A stretch of DNA of 57,842 nt, from NCBI GenBank assembly GCA_910574715.1, contig CAJTCH010000031.1, forward strand, positions 1 through 57,842, in the 5' to 3' direction. The DNA comes from Lachnospiraceae bacterium. GTDB taxonomy: Bacteria > Bacillota > Clostridia > Lachnospirales > Lachnospiraceae. A model generated the notes under the pieces. The model did not search any database. It was not told the DNA's origin and was given only the letters and a program-made list of their open reading frames with translations. Below are positions 45,301 through 53,200 of the stretch, one piece after another; the first letter of the stretch is position 1; the number at the start of each line of letters is the position of its first letter. Both the position numbers and the translations under genes were made by a program.

Positions 45301-47048
45301 TCAAGGGCTTGTTCCCCTGCCAAATCATTAAGCAGCTCCAACTGGTCTCCCACCGTGGGCAGTGGCTCCGCCTGGTCTCTTAACTCCCCGGTCAGACGCA
45401 TCCCCTCAAAATAATCTGCAATCACTTTCCAATCGTAAAAGGATTGCTCACTTCTGTCCTCATACCTCCCCACCAACATATGGAGTACATTTTGATAAAC
45501 CTTATATCCTACAACTCTCTCGTCTGCCAGTACCATTTCCGTATAATCATCACTGAAAATACTTTGGATATATCCTATCCGCTCACTCCTGTCTTCATGG
45601 CTTTCATAGAACGCCCGGACCTCTGCCCTTGATACTTTTAGGTCAGACGCAGACAGGAGCAGTGCTTTGATATCCGCCTCCCTTCCAAAGAAAGGAATGC
45701 TTTTATCCTCACTGCTCCTGTCATACCACTCTAACTGTCTGTCATTCTCCTTGCTGTCAGTTTCTCTGCTGTCAGTTTTCTCTTCACTGTTTTCGGTATT
45801 ATCTTCTAACTGTACACCAGTTCCTTCATCACGATCTCTTCCGCCGACTGCCGGATGTTGTTTACCATCCCAAGCCACAACATCTGATCTTTTTCCTTCA
45901 GTTCTTCCGTCACGTTCTGCGCTTCTTTCAGATCTGCTGTTAACCGCTCCATCATTTCCTGTGCTGCCTTCTGCGTCTCTGCCAGATGTTGGTTCAGTTT
46001 CCCCTGTGTCAGCAGGTTTATAAATATTCCGTAATGTTCTTTCTTCAGATAGTTGCGCCGGAGTTCTCCGTACTTCCCAACGTGTATTTCCGGTTCTTCT
46101 GGCACTGTCAGGTTTGGCAGAAGATAATCGCCCTGCCGTTTGTATTCGATTGCTGCCATTGTCTTTTCCATCGTTAAGCCTCCTCTCGTCACTATCCTTT
46201 TCCTTATCGGCTTGAATCCTGCTTTTTTTATTTTCATTATACTGACCTGTGTAATCTCCGGCAAATGTGCGTTTTTTCTCCTGCCTTTCTTCCAATTGCA
46301 GCTTTCTAAGCGTGTCCGAGATCTCGGACAAAACCATGCCCGATATATCGCTGTTTACCGAGCCGAACAAATTGACAAGTTCCGGTGTGTTCAGCTGTGC
46401 AATGTTCCTGAAATCCTCTGACTCCAGATAGATTTCCGCATCTATCCCGCACCGGACCATAACCATATAAGCAATGCTGTTCGCCAGAAGGGTCTTGATC
46501 TCTGTCTCTACGCTGTATTCGTCCAATCCATCCAAATAACTGTCTTTGCGGTTCGATAAGATATCCTGCATATAATCAGTCAGATTATCCTCGGCAGCAT
46601 TCTTCGCTGTCTCCAGTATCGTTTCTTCCAATCTCTTTACACCCGCCGAAACACCAAATGCATTCGCCAGGGTCTCCCGTACTTCTTCCCTGCGTTCCCC
46701 GATCTGCCATAAAGAAACCGGACGGACTAAACGCTTGTATTTCCCTTCTTTCGTATCAGAAACATCAAAATAATATTTCAACCGCATGGCTCCTGCACTC
46801 TTATCAAATACGGCAATGCCCTTGGAGTCCCGTTTTACCCAACGCCCAAATTTACGGTTCCATCCTTCCATATCCAGGACTGCCGCTGCATCCGGACGCT
46901 GTTTATAGATTAACAGCTGTTCATCAAAGGGCAGTCGGTAATTCCGGCAGGCAGAACGTAAGAATAACATCCAGTTCCCAGGGCTTGCAGATACCTCTCT
47001 TACCGCCTCTGCATATAAGTCTGTAATCCGGTCAATCTTCTTTACCAC
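39285..47048 (-). CDS. Giant N6-methylase/SNF2-helicase polyprotein-like ICE protein, C-terminus replaced by the nested element
   Basis: This 2,587-residue reading frame starts at GTG 47048 after agaggtgaagag. Residues 1-110 have an ArdC-N-like ssDNA-binding pattern (FDEQLLIYKQRPDAAAVLDM). Residues about 290-430 are low-complexity and charged. Several large-polyvalent-type segments follow. An adenine-methyltransferase domain is near 1330-1440 (FYTPPVVIRAMYEALENMGL, EPSCGTGNFAG, VVIGNIPFGNYK). SNF2-type helicase motifs are VVGAGKTYTMVAAA near 2076, LFVDEADSYKNL near 2236 and FATGTPVSNSMTEL. After WRPRD the last 24 residues come from the nested element, so motif VI and the C-terminal 312 residues are lost. 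The related LtrC-type proteins are thought to protect or process transferred DNA. This copy is probably inactive as a helicase until excision. Confidence 0.88.
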   Translation of the reverse strand: MVKKIDRITDLYAEAVREVSASPGNWMLFLRSACRNYRLPFDEQLLIYKQRPDAAAVLDMEGWNRKFGRWVKRDSKGIAVFDKSAGAMRLKYYFDVSDTKEGKYKRLVRPVSLWQIGERREEVRETLANAFGVSAGVKRLEETILETAKNAAEDNLTDYMQDILSNRKDSYLDGLDEYSVETEIKTLLANSIAYMVMVRCGIDAEIYLESEDFRNIAQLNTPELVNLFGSVNSDISGMVLSEISDTLRKLQLEERQEKKRTFAGDYTGQYNENKKSRIQADKEKDSDERRLNDGKDNGSNRIQTAGRLSSAKPDSARRTGNTRWEVRRTPAQLSEERTLRNIYKPADTGETEPTSGRDAEGSTGNDGAVNSRSERSAERDGRTEGKRSDVVAWDGKQHPAVGGRDRDEGTGVQLEDNTENSEEKTDSRETDSKENDRQLEWYDRSSEDKSIPFFGREADIKALLLSASDLKVSRAEVRAFYESHEDRSERIGYIQSIFSDDYTEMVLADERVVGYKVYQNVLHMLVGRYEDRSEQSFYDWKVIADYFEGMRLTGELRDQAEPLPTVGDQLELLNDLAGEQALDFSFSQELIDTVLSSGSVIQYGKYRIYSYFLQGHSRKEKADFLKNEYGIGGRSSVLAGTGIGEDHDSKGIVLHRGYEDEAPKILLKWSKVADRIDELIAVNRYMSEKELAGIPEYEKHVLAGEIYMFYSRQPENVVRPYTHGSSYELAIREIGLQLADTSRVEELLLSMSEMLDNTADFDQNYESMQKAYRNLMGYRDGTYSLFTPLPAERETSALPLHGIPSIGRGTDSLLAQTQEPAPVQESVLTQNSDSQVGAMGNLSAMHPPYDIDIGTTVWIGTDAYEIQFLSDDTVVLQDQRYPLFTKEMSREEFEVKLRENPANDYLKSKKIIPEPSMEEKEKPDAEELRSQGNRRGTEEEPAIEKTGEQERVPEVGGERKGGDKEEVPVAEKPQESVTEYKQDKKTVKSPAKPQRKFTAAHRNYRTMMELAPEVLRQEQESKRFEAGESFMPLTVEQIGENRIAVSHYFTENGDAFADPDMEFVVDHEAQTLNARTYQQDKLNRFDRVVVDGIVNKVLEKELNLFASQWFKNIREQGYQPAKEKYEPTPEDIPIGVELILEERKFAVDSVDADTGNVSLKDITFQEGTGFPIFRRESLQFVYDLLKEQEAQVIEQLQGEQDTKPSGGLLYEQETGITAEEGGDSPESLMPSWMKQRPSTGMKSFDLHPEIPQAERSQYRITNDELGCGGEKQKFRANIRAIQMLKKCEEENRYATPDEQEILAGYVGWGGLADAFDETKEEWGTEYLELKVVLTEEEYKSARESTLSAFYTPPVVIRAMYEALENMGLKSGNILEPSCGTGNFAGMKPESLSDCRIYGVEIDSISGRIAQQLYQKSTIAVQGFEEVNLPDSFFDVVIGNIPFGNYKVLDKKYDKLNFLIHDYFIAKSIDKIRPNGVLALVTSSGIGGGTMDKMDNRARKYIAEKCDMLGAIKLPNNAFLYNAGTDTNADILFFQKRESLRDLSTDMPEWIDAKKLYENEFVNTKGENRRRIVCINPYFQEHPEMVLGELEIVMGAYGPKLVCNPFPDSNLAELLKEAITKILAEIPEYETSEMVEEGDYGIPADLSVANFSYTVAGGRVYYRENSRMKLVDSSVTGLNRIKGMIAIRDCVRELIFYQTEGYSDREIGEQQKKLNQLYDSFQRKYGLLNARANSMVFSDDGSYPLLCSLEVLAEDGTLKRKADMFTKRTIKPHEAVTKVDTASEALSVSLAEKACVDMDYMCSLTGKSAEEIEHELSGVIFRGPEIRKSQRESVIPDDEKPQYVSEDEYLSGNVREKLKQARIAAQVSDIYKSNVEALEKVQPKDLTALEISVRLGATWIPETDVRKFMFWLLDTSDYLKSCIEVHFSKYTGEWNIEGKSIDKGNVKANNTYGTHRANAYKIMEDTLNLRDTRVYDYVEDEEGKRKAILNRDETAIAQGKQDLIKQAFQDWIWSDPERRQRLTKYYNEHFNAIRPREYDGSHLKFYGMNPEIQLRQHQVNGAARIIYGGNTLLAYVVGAGKTYTMVAAAMESRRLGLCSKSMVVVPNHIIEQFASEWLQLYPAANLLVATKKDFETKNRKKFCARIAASDVDAVIIGHSQFEKIPLSVERQQRTLEMQIAEVIDGISELKARHGSRFSVKQLERTKKSLETRLKKLNDQSRKDGVICFEELGIDRLFVDEADSYKNLYLYSKMRNVGGIAQTEAQKSSDMFMKCRYLDEITGGRGVVFATGTPVSNSMTELYTMQRYLQYPALVERNLQHFDAWASTFGETVTAIELAPEGSGYRMKTRFARFYNLPELMMMFREVADIQTADMLNLPVPEAEYRVVTVKPSEIQKEMVEELGNRAERIRKGMVLPAEDNMLLITNDGRKLALDQRLMNELLPDEVGSKVNACVEEVYRYWEQGKEKKLTQLLFSDLSTPKNDGSFSVYNDVRDKLIAKGIPKEEIAFIHEANTDVKKKELFAKLRNGSVRVLMGSTFKMGAGTNVQNLIIASHDLDCPWRPRDVGRILRTFKIKKNVEVTDNGKDNF
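45806..46171 (-). CDS. tnpV: Second TnpV-like protein, encoded out of frame inside the giant methylase-helicase gene
   Basis: This 121-residue product starts at ATG 46171, seven bases after gagaggagg. The frame extends to 46264 but the extension lacks support. It shares the TnpV pattern with the nested-element copy: YKRQGDYLLPNLTVPEEPEI, then YLKKEHYGIFINLLTQGKLN, AQNVTEELKE and NNIRQSAEEIVMKEL. It lies wholly inside the giant gene on the same strand in another frame, opposite residues of about 292-414, which are low-complexity in the giant protein. Either the giant gene acquired tnpV and reads through it, or both frames are used. Confidence 0.75.
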   Translation of the reverse strand: MEKTMAAIEYKRQGDYLLPNLTVPEEPEIHVGKYGELRRNYLKKEHYGIFINLLTQGKLNQHLAETQKAAQEMMERLTADLKEAQNVTEELKEKDQMLWLGMVNNIRQSAEEIVMKELVYS

Positions 47049-47123
47049 TGCTCTTCACCTCTGTCTTTCCTGCTTTTTAACTTGTTTTCTCTATCTTCTT
47101 GTTTTGCCTATTTTTTGGTTTCC

Positions 47124-47480
47124 TTATCTTTCCGGTTCTCTCTCATGGCTTTTGACCAGCGGGTATTTCTCCATAAATGCTTTCACGGTACGGCAGTCTC
47201 CGCCCGTATAAGACCAGTCTTCTTCCGGGTCTATATCCAGATATCCATCCGGCGGCAGCTTAATCGGCTCACGGGTAATGATACTGCCTAAATGATTCAC
47301 CATAATCCCCTTTGCAATCTGTACCGGATCACCACGCCCCAGATCATCATACCGGACTTCATACAGATATAAACCTTTGGGAATGCTGCCACGGTCTAAC
47401 CGCAGATCATGAAATAATGCCGGTTTTCCAAGCACCTCGATCTCCGTAAAGTGTTCTTCCATTGCATTGAATCTTGCCAA
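47124..47480 (-). CDS. Small protein with LPD28-like domain
   Basis: This 118-residue protein is 75 bases upstream of the giant gene. It shows the pattern of the large polyvalent protein-associated domain LPD28: EIEVLGKPALFHDLRLDRGS, then IPKGLYLYEVRYDDLGRGDP and MVNHLGSIITREPIKLPPDG. Its start is TTG 47480 or ATG 47462 (MEEHFTEIE); neither has a perfect ribosome-binding site. Such stand-alone copies regularly precede the methylase-helicase gene in gut ICEs. The function is unknown and probably tied to the giant protein. Confidence 0.7.
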   Translation of the reverse strand: MARFNAMEEHFTEIEVLGKPALFHDLRLDRGSIPKGLYLYEVRYDDLGRGDPVQIAKGIMVNHLGSIITREPIKLPPDGYLDIDPEEDWSYTGGDCRTVKAFMEKYPLVKSHEREPER

Positions 47481-47653
47481 CTCTATTGCACTTCCTCTCC
47501 TTATATCTTCTATCTACATCTAATTATTAGATATCATTATTTCCACCGGTGGCTGATGCTGTACCTCAATAAATGTCTGCCTTACCCTATCGTCACCAGT
47601 CACCGTGTTGCTTTTAACCGATAACTATAAACTGATATAAAACGGCTTACACT

Positions 47654-47863
47654 TTATATCTCCCCGCCACACAAAAAAGTGTAGATTTTATTTGCCTTCA
47701 CCGCTTTCTGTATCTCATTGATCATGCCGATCTCTGCTACGGAGATGCCCGGTAATGCCAGGATATCATCCATCGTCATAGCAAGGATCTTCTTCTCGCA
47801 GTCAAATCCGGCATCCAACAGCTTGGCAATGGATTTGACTGCCTTATTATTCATCTGAGCCAT
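47654..47863 (-). CDS. Small helical protein with helix-hairpin-helix-like motif
   Basis: This 69-residue protein starts at ATG 47863 after gataggggaa. The segment MTMDDILALPGISVAEIGMI resembles a helix-hairpin-helix (LPGI) DNA-binding element. The end is KIYTFLCGGEI. I do not recognise a family. The gene is five bases after the end of the upstream 240-codon gene, so it belongs to the same operon. The 173 bases downstream (47481-47653) contain no gene. Confidence 0.6.
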   Translation of the reverse strand: MAQMNNKAVKSIAKLLDAGFDCEKKILAMTMDDILALPGISVAEIGMINEIQKAVKANKIYTFLCGGEI

Positions 47864-47868
47864 TTCCC

Positions 47869-48591
47869 CTATCTCTCCTTATGCTTCTGATCCTGCGCTT
47901 TCTGTATCTGCATTTCTTCCGACTTCGGCTCATAGGTGGCACCATTTTTCTGCATCTGCTCCGCAAACTGATTGATATGAAATACTTTCTCATCCATCCC
48001 TATTCCCATCCCAAAATGGCAGTCGTCAATATAGCAGCAGGTGTTTTCACTCTTTTCTCTCCATGCCGTTGTTATGACAATCTTTCCGCCATCAGGAATA
48101 CGGAATTTCTCCCTTTGCTGTGCATCAACAAATAGAATCCCTTCCTTTGCCCGTTCTATATGCCGGTCAAGCCGCTGTGACTCATAACAGTAACAATAAA
48201 AGTTATAGTCCCCCTTCATCGGATTGCAGCGCAGCAGAAATACATACTTGTTCGTATCTACACGGAATCCATACTGTGTACAATAATCTCCAAAGAACAT
48301 ACAATCTGGAAATATTGTCGCATACCCAGCCATTCCTTTCTTACCTGCCAAAAGCCCGCATTCATCCGAACGCAGATAATTGATCACTTGATCCAGTTCT
48401 TTCTTAAATACATCCGTCTTCCACTTTTCCATATGGTCAGTCCATGTCGTATAAAAGGAGTTTCCCATACTGCCAAAATCGCCCCGCAGATGTCCGATAC
48501 ATCCCGTCTGCTCTTGTATCTGCGAACTCGGCGTATACGCATATTTCCACTCTTCCGGTGTGGCAGGTCTGATACTCATATCCCCTTCCAT
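47869..48591 (-). CDS. Conserved ICE protein of unknown function
   Basis: This 240-residue soluble protein starts at ATG 48591 after gggaggaacg. It contains TGCIGHLRGDFGSMGNSFYT, then TKYVFLLRCNPMKGDYNFYC, QRLDRHIERAKEGILFVD, FRIPDGGKIVITTAWR and FHINQFAEQMQKNGATYEP. I recall close relatives in many gut Firmicute ICEs upstream of the methylase-helicase gene, but no functional name. There are many Cys and aromatic residues but no recognised catalytic motif. It follows the 225-codon gene by one base. Confidence 0.65.
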   Translation of the reverse strand: MEGDMSIRPATPEEWKYAYTPSSQIQEQTGCIGHLRGDFGSMGNSFYTTWTDHMEKWKTDVFKKELDQVINYLRSDECGLLAGKKGMAGYATIFPDCMFFGDYCTQYGFRVDTNKYVFLLRCNPMKGDYNFYCYCYESQRLDRHIERAKEGILFVDAQQREKFRIPDGGKIVITTAWREKSENTCCYIDDCHFGMGIGMDEKVFHINQFAEQMQKNGATYEPKSEEMQIQKAQDQKHKER

Positions 48592-48592
48592 A

Positions 48593-49270
48593 TCAGCGTT
48601 CCTCCCGGATGCGTGTCTTCTTCATTTTCTTTTCATGTGCTTTTACTTTTTCCTTATATTTCTCGGCATCCTCAAGAAGCGCCTCCGGCGAATCATAAAC
48701 ATCTTTGCTCAGGTTTTCCTCTACCTTGCCGCTGACATACCAGTCCGTATGATAGATCGCCTTTGCCATCTCATTTAACGTATAGAGGGATGTCTTTTCT
48801 CCTGCTAGACGGATTAACGCCTCCGGTACTCTCCCTCCATCATGGATCATCCGCACTTTAATGTCCGGATTCCCACCTGTATAGATTTCCTTTGACGTCA
48901 GCCGAAGCCCGATACTTCCTAAAACAGCGCCTATCTGCAGTGTTGGAAATTGGATCATTGCAGCCCCTTCTTTATACTCCACCATAGCAAACATACTCTC
49001 GTTTTGTTCCCTGCTTATCCCATAGTGCTTCGTTTCTATTTCTTCTAAATACTGGATCTCCTCTATGACACGCCCGCATAAATCCTTTACCGCTTCCACT
49101 TCGCTGTTCATATAATGTCCCCACAGATAGTTGTCTTTCCCCCTGCACTGCCAGGTAGCATATTGAGACGGTGCGTCTCTGTTGAACCCCAACACATACT
49201 CCATGTTATTTACCCGGATTGCATTCGTGATACAATACCCCGCATTTCTTCTTATTTCGCCTACTTCCAT
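48593..49270 (-). CDS. Unknown ICE protein
   Basis: This 225-residue soluble protein starts at ATG 49270, overlapping the region of the previous stop and preceded by gaggtaa. It contains ITNAIRVNNMEYVLGFNRDA then QYATWQCRGKDNYLWGHYMN. A middle part has LGSIGLRLTSKEIYTGGNP and a basic C-terminal helix. I do not recognise the family. The order with the two neighbours and the minimal spacing indicate an operon of accessory ICE genes. Confidence 0.6.
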   Translation of the reverse strand: MEVGEIRRNAGYCITNAIRVNNMEYVLGFNRDAPSQYATWQCRGKDNYLWGHYMNSEVEAVKDLCGRVIEEIQYLEEIETKHYGISREQNESMFAMVEYKEGAAMIQFPTLQIGAVLGSIGLRLTSKEIYTGGNPDIKVRMIHDGGRVPEALIRLAGEKTSLYTLNEMAKAIYHTDWYVSGKVEENLSKDVYDSPEALLEDAEKYKEKVKAHEKKMKKTRIREER

Positions 49271-49939
49271 TTACCTCACCTTTTCCTTTCTTCCTTCTTT
49301 GTCGGTTTTCCCACCTTTTCCTTCTTCCTTCGTCTCTTCCAATTCCTGCCTCTCTTTCCTTCCTTGCTCGTCTGTTCTTTGGATTTCTTCCAACCGCTCA
49401 TTTGCCCACTGCGGCATACATTCCGGCTTAATTTCTCCCAGGATATCCTGCCGGTTCCATCTATGGCTGTTCCCGCTATACAACGTCGTGCAGAAACAGG
49501 CTCTTCCCCGTGCATTTCCATGAGCTCCATAGCCGCCTGTTACAAGCACTAACTGATTTTCTGAAGAACGGTACTCCGGTCTTAATACCTCTGGCTTGAT
49601 CACTGCCACTTTCCCGGATAAATCTACACTGCTTTTCAAGGGCAGACACATCTCTTTCGTGATCTTTTCCCTTGGCACTGTCACACTTTCCTGTTCTTCC
49701 CGGACTTTTACACACTGCTCCTTAACCCGCTGTGCAAACAGATCCACAATCTCTACATAATCATTCCCTATCACGCAGTCCTGGTAAGACTCGAAGAGTT
49801 CATTGCTCGTATAAAAACCGCAGAAATATGGCATTTCATTCTTCTCATCAATGCCGAAAACTACCTCTTTCTCTCCGATCCGGATGCCTTGTGTAATCTC
49901 ATAATCATTGACAGTCCGTCTTTCTTTTTCCTGCTCCAT
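49271..49939 (-). CDS. Unknown ICE protein with charged C-terminus
   Basis: This 222-residue protein starts at ATG 49939 after aaggagg. A GTG three bases upstream is less well spaced. The N-terminal part reads YEITQGIRIGEKEVVFGIDE. The central conserved-looking block is SENQLVLVTGGYGAHGNARG followed by RACFCTTLYSGNSHRWNRQD and ILGEIKPECMPQWANERL. This resembles domains found in polyvalent ICE proteins that I cannot name with certainty. The last 35 residues are almost all Glu, Lys, Gly and Arg. It is the first gene of the four-gene accessory operon. Confidence 0.6.
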   Translation of the reverse strand: MEQEKERRTVNDYEITQGIRIGEKEVVFGIDEKNEMPYFCGFYTSNELFESYQDCVIGNDYVEIVDLFAQRVKEQCVKVREEQESVTVPREKITKEMCLPLKSSVDLSGKVAVIKPEVLRPEYRSSENQLVLVTGGYGAHGNARGRACFCTTLYSGNSHRWNRQDILGEIKPECMPQWANERLEEIQRTDEQGRKERQELEETKEEGKGGKTDKEGRKEKVR

Positions 49940-50087
49940 CACATCCTCCTTTCTTTCCTCTACTGATTTTTACTAAATGCATCTGGCATACTCTTAATTC
50001 CAACATTCTGCTCAATAACCACTCATAAATACAATTTTAAATATTGTTTTAGCCATCACTATGAACTATTCAGAATATCAGAGTATG

Positions 50088-50115
50088 TAAAAAGGGACAG
50101 CGCCCTGCCGTCCCC
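50088..50115 (-). terminator. Terminator after the 28-codon micro-gene
   Basis: On the minus strand GGGGAC pairs with GTCCC through a GC-rich arm and is followed by TTTTTAC. It closes the adhesin and micro-protein unit. The rest of 49940-50136 is AT-rich and shows no gene. Confidence 0.65.
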
Positions 50116-50136
50116 ATCAATTTCATCTATTTTGTT

Positions 50137-50223
50137 CTAATCTTTCCTGGAAAGCCGCTCTCCTACAAGTATCCCTGCCAGGAACACAGCTATAGCAGCT
50201 GTAAATTTTTCTTTCTTATTCAT
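50137..50223 (-). CDS. Hydrophobic micro-protein downstream of the adhesin
   Basis: This 28-residue frame starts at ATG 50223 after gaggtg and ends at TAG 50137. The peptide is MNKKEKFTAAIAVFLAG followed by a short ILVGERL helix end and a basic tail, so it is a single-pass membrane peptide. It lies 21 bases after the adhesin stop and before the terminator. I do not know a family. Confidence 0.45.
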   Translation of the reverse strand: MNKKEKFTAAIAVFLAGILVGERLSRKD

Positions 50224-50244
50224 CCTTCATCACACCTCATTCCT

Positions 50245-53200
50245 TTATGCCTTTTTTCTCTTATTTCTGCCCGCACGGATTCTCACAGCCAAAACACCTA
50301 TCACAGACACGCCTGCCAATGCAAACCACATCCATACACTGCTTTGGTCACCAGTCTTTGGCGCTCCTGTCTTCGGTGTCTCCGGCTTTACTATCTTCAC
50401 GGTCTGCCCCTCGTCTGCCAGATCTTCATGGACAGTAAGCTCTGCCTTATCTTCCTCTTTCTCCAGATACAGCTTTTCAAACACAACTAATTCATGACCT
50501 GCCAGTACCGAACCATTGAACGTAAAGGTAACATCTACGGTTCCGTCTGCTTTTTCTGCCTGAAAAACACTCTCTGCGGTAACTGTCTGTCCGTCAATCT
50601 CTAATGCCTTGCCCGTTGTCTTATCCATCAATGTTCCTATGACACGGTATTTCTGCCCGATTTCCAAATGCTTATATTCTACCGTATCCACAATCGTAAG
50701 TGCATCCCCGACAAGCAGTTCCTTATCTCCGTCACTTCCATCTTTAGCGGTTGTATGAATCTCCGGAAAATGAACGGTCTGCTCCTCATCTTCAATCTCC
50801 GTATGGCTTGCCACTTCTTTCTCCTGATAAGTCACCGTCTCAAACGCCACTACTGCATTTCCCTTCAAAGCGCTTCCATCAAAAGTAAATACCATCTCAA
50901 TAGAACCTTCTGGTTCTGCCGGTACAAAGACAGCCTCCGCCGTTACTTTCTCATCTTTCACAAGTAGCTCTTTTCCGGTCTCCTGATCCATCAGCACACC
51001 GGAAACCTTATACTCTTTCCCTGGCACCAGGTTATGGTATTTCACAACATCAACCACCGTTACATTCTCATCCGCTTTTGCAACATGGCATCCCGTCTCT
51101 GTATCTGACGCAGTTGTTCCAATCTCCGGGAAATATACAGTCTGCCCTTCATCTTCCAGGTTAGCGTGTACTGCCAGCTCCCTCTCTTCCAGGGTTACAG
51201 ATTCAAAGGCTACCACCGTCTTACCCTTCAAAGCACTTCCATCAAATACAAATGTGACCTCCACTGTTCCAGACATTTCCTCCGGCACAAAGACTGTCTC
51301 GGATGTGACTGCCTCTCCATCCACTTCAACCGCCTCTCCGGTTGCCCGATCCATCAAGGTTCCGGTTACAGTATATTCCTCTCCTGGGATCAGGTTCTTA
51401 TATTCCACCGTATCTACCAGTGTTACTTCTGCATCTGCATTGGAAATATTCTCTCCGGTTTCAGAATCTTTCGCCGTTGTTCCAATCTCCGGGAAGTACA
51501 CAGTCTGCCCTTCGTCCTCAATCTCGGCATGGACAGCTATCTCTTTCTCCTTGTAAGTCAGTGTCTCAAATGCTGTCACAGTTTTGCCTTTCAAGGCACT
51601 TCCATCAAAAGTAAATGTTACCTCAATCGAACCTTTGGATTTCTTCGGTGTAAAAATCACTTCCGCTGTTACTCTCTGTCCTCCTGCCGCATCCGTCTCT
51701 CCTGTCGGCTGTTTCTGGTCTGACTCATCCTCCGTATCCACAAGCAATTCTTCTCCCGTTTCCTGATCCATCAAGATGCCCGTCACCTTGTACTCCTTCC
51801 CCGGGATCAGGTTTTCATATTTCACAGTATCTACAATCGTTACTTCTTCATCTGCTTTCGAGATGTGCTTCTTCGTCTCGGAATCTACCGCTGTCGTTCC
51901 AATCTTCGGAAAATATACTGTCTGTTCTTCATCTTCAATCTCAGCGTGGACAGCGACTTCCTTCTCCTGATAAGTCACCGTTTCAAATGCTACTACGGAT
52001 TTCCCTCTCAAAGCGCTGCCATCAAAGGTAAATACCACATCAACTGAGCCTTTGGCTTTCTCCGGCACAAAGATAGTCTCTGCTGTCACTTTCTGCCCGT
52101 TTACAAGCAGTTCCTTTCCTGTCTCTTTATCCATCAAAGTACCAGAAACCTTATATTCTTTTCCGGGAAGCAGGTTCTCGTACTTCACGGTATCCACAAT
52201 TGTTACTTCTTCATCCGCTTTTGCCAGATGGTCACCGGTCTCAGAATCTGCCGCCGTTGTCCCAATCTTCGGGAATCGGATCGTCTGTCCTTCATAGGAA
52301 AGGTCCGCATGTTCTGCAAGCTCTTTTCCGTTATAAGTCAGTGATTCAAATGCTACCACGGTCTTCCCCTCCATGGAGCTTCCATCAAATCTAAAAGTAA
52401 CCTCCACATTTCCAGATGCTTCTTTCGCTGTAAAGACAGTCTCTGCCGTTACTGGCTTACCATCCACTTCCACAGCTTTCTTCGTCCCTTTATCCATCAA
52501 AACGCCGGAAACCTTATATTCTTCTCCTGGAATCAGGTTCTGGTAACTAATCGCATCAATCAGCGTTACTTCCTGGTCTGCATTGGCAATCTTATCACCG
52601 GTCTCAGAATCTCTTGCCGTTGTTCCAATCACAGGGAAATGGATCGTCTGCCCTTCATCCTCGATATCCGCATGAACCGCCAGTTTCTGATCTTTCTGAT
52701 ACAATTCTTCAAACACAACGATCGTCTTCCCCTCTAGGGAAATCCCATTGAAGGTAAAGATTACGTCCGTCTTCCCGCTTGCCTTTTTTGCTTGAAATGT
52801 CTTCTCTGCTTTCACTTCTTTTCCATCAATCAGAATCGGTGAACTGGTCTCCTGATCCATGAGCGTTCCGACAATTTTGTATTCCTGTCCTTTCTTCAGC
52901 CCTTCATATTCCACCGTATCTGTCAGAGTCACAGTTTTTTCCGCTTTTGCCATATGAGAGCCGGTCTTCTTATCCTGCGCCGTTGTCTCAAGTTCAATCC
53001 TGTCATCCGTAAGCGTTCCCAACTGCACAGTCACAGAGTCCTTATAAATCGTCACCTCAAATTTCAACAGGTTCATGCCCTGGTTTGCTTCACATCTCTG
53101 CTCTTCCACTACATACGTGTCATAAAGTAAAGCGCCTCTGCTATCATCTGGTGCAGATACGCCAAACCAGATCCCGTCAGAAGAAGACGTCCCCTGATTC

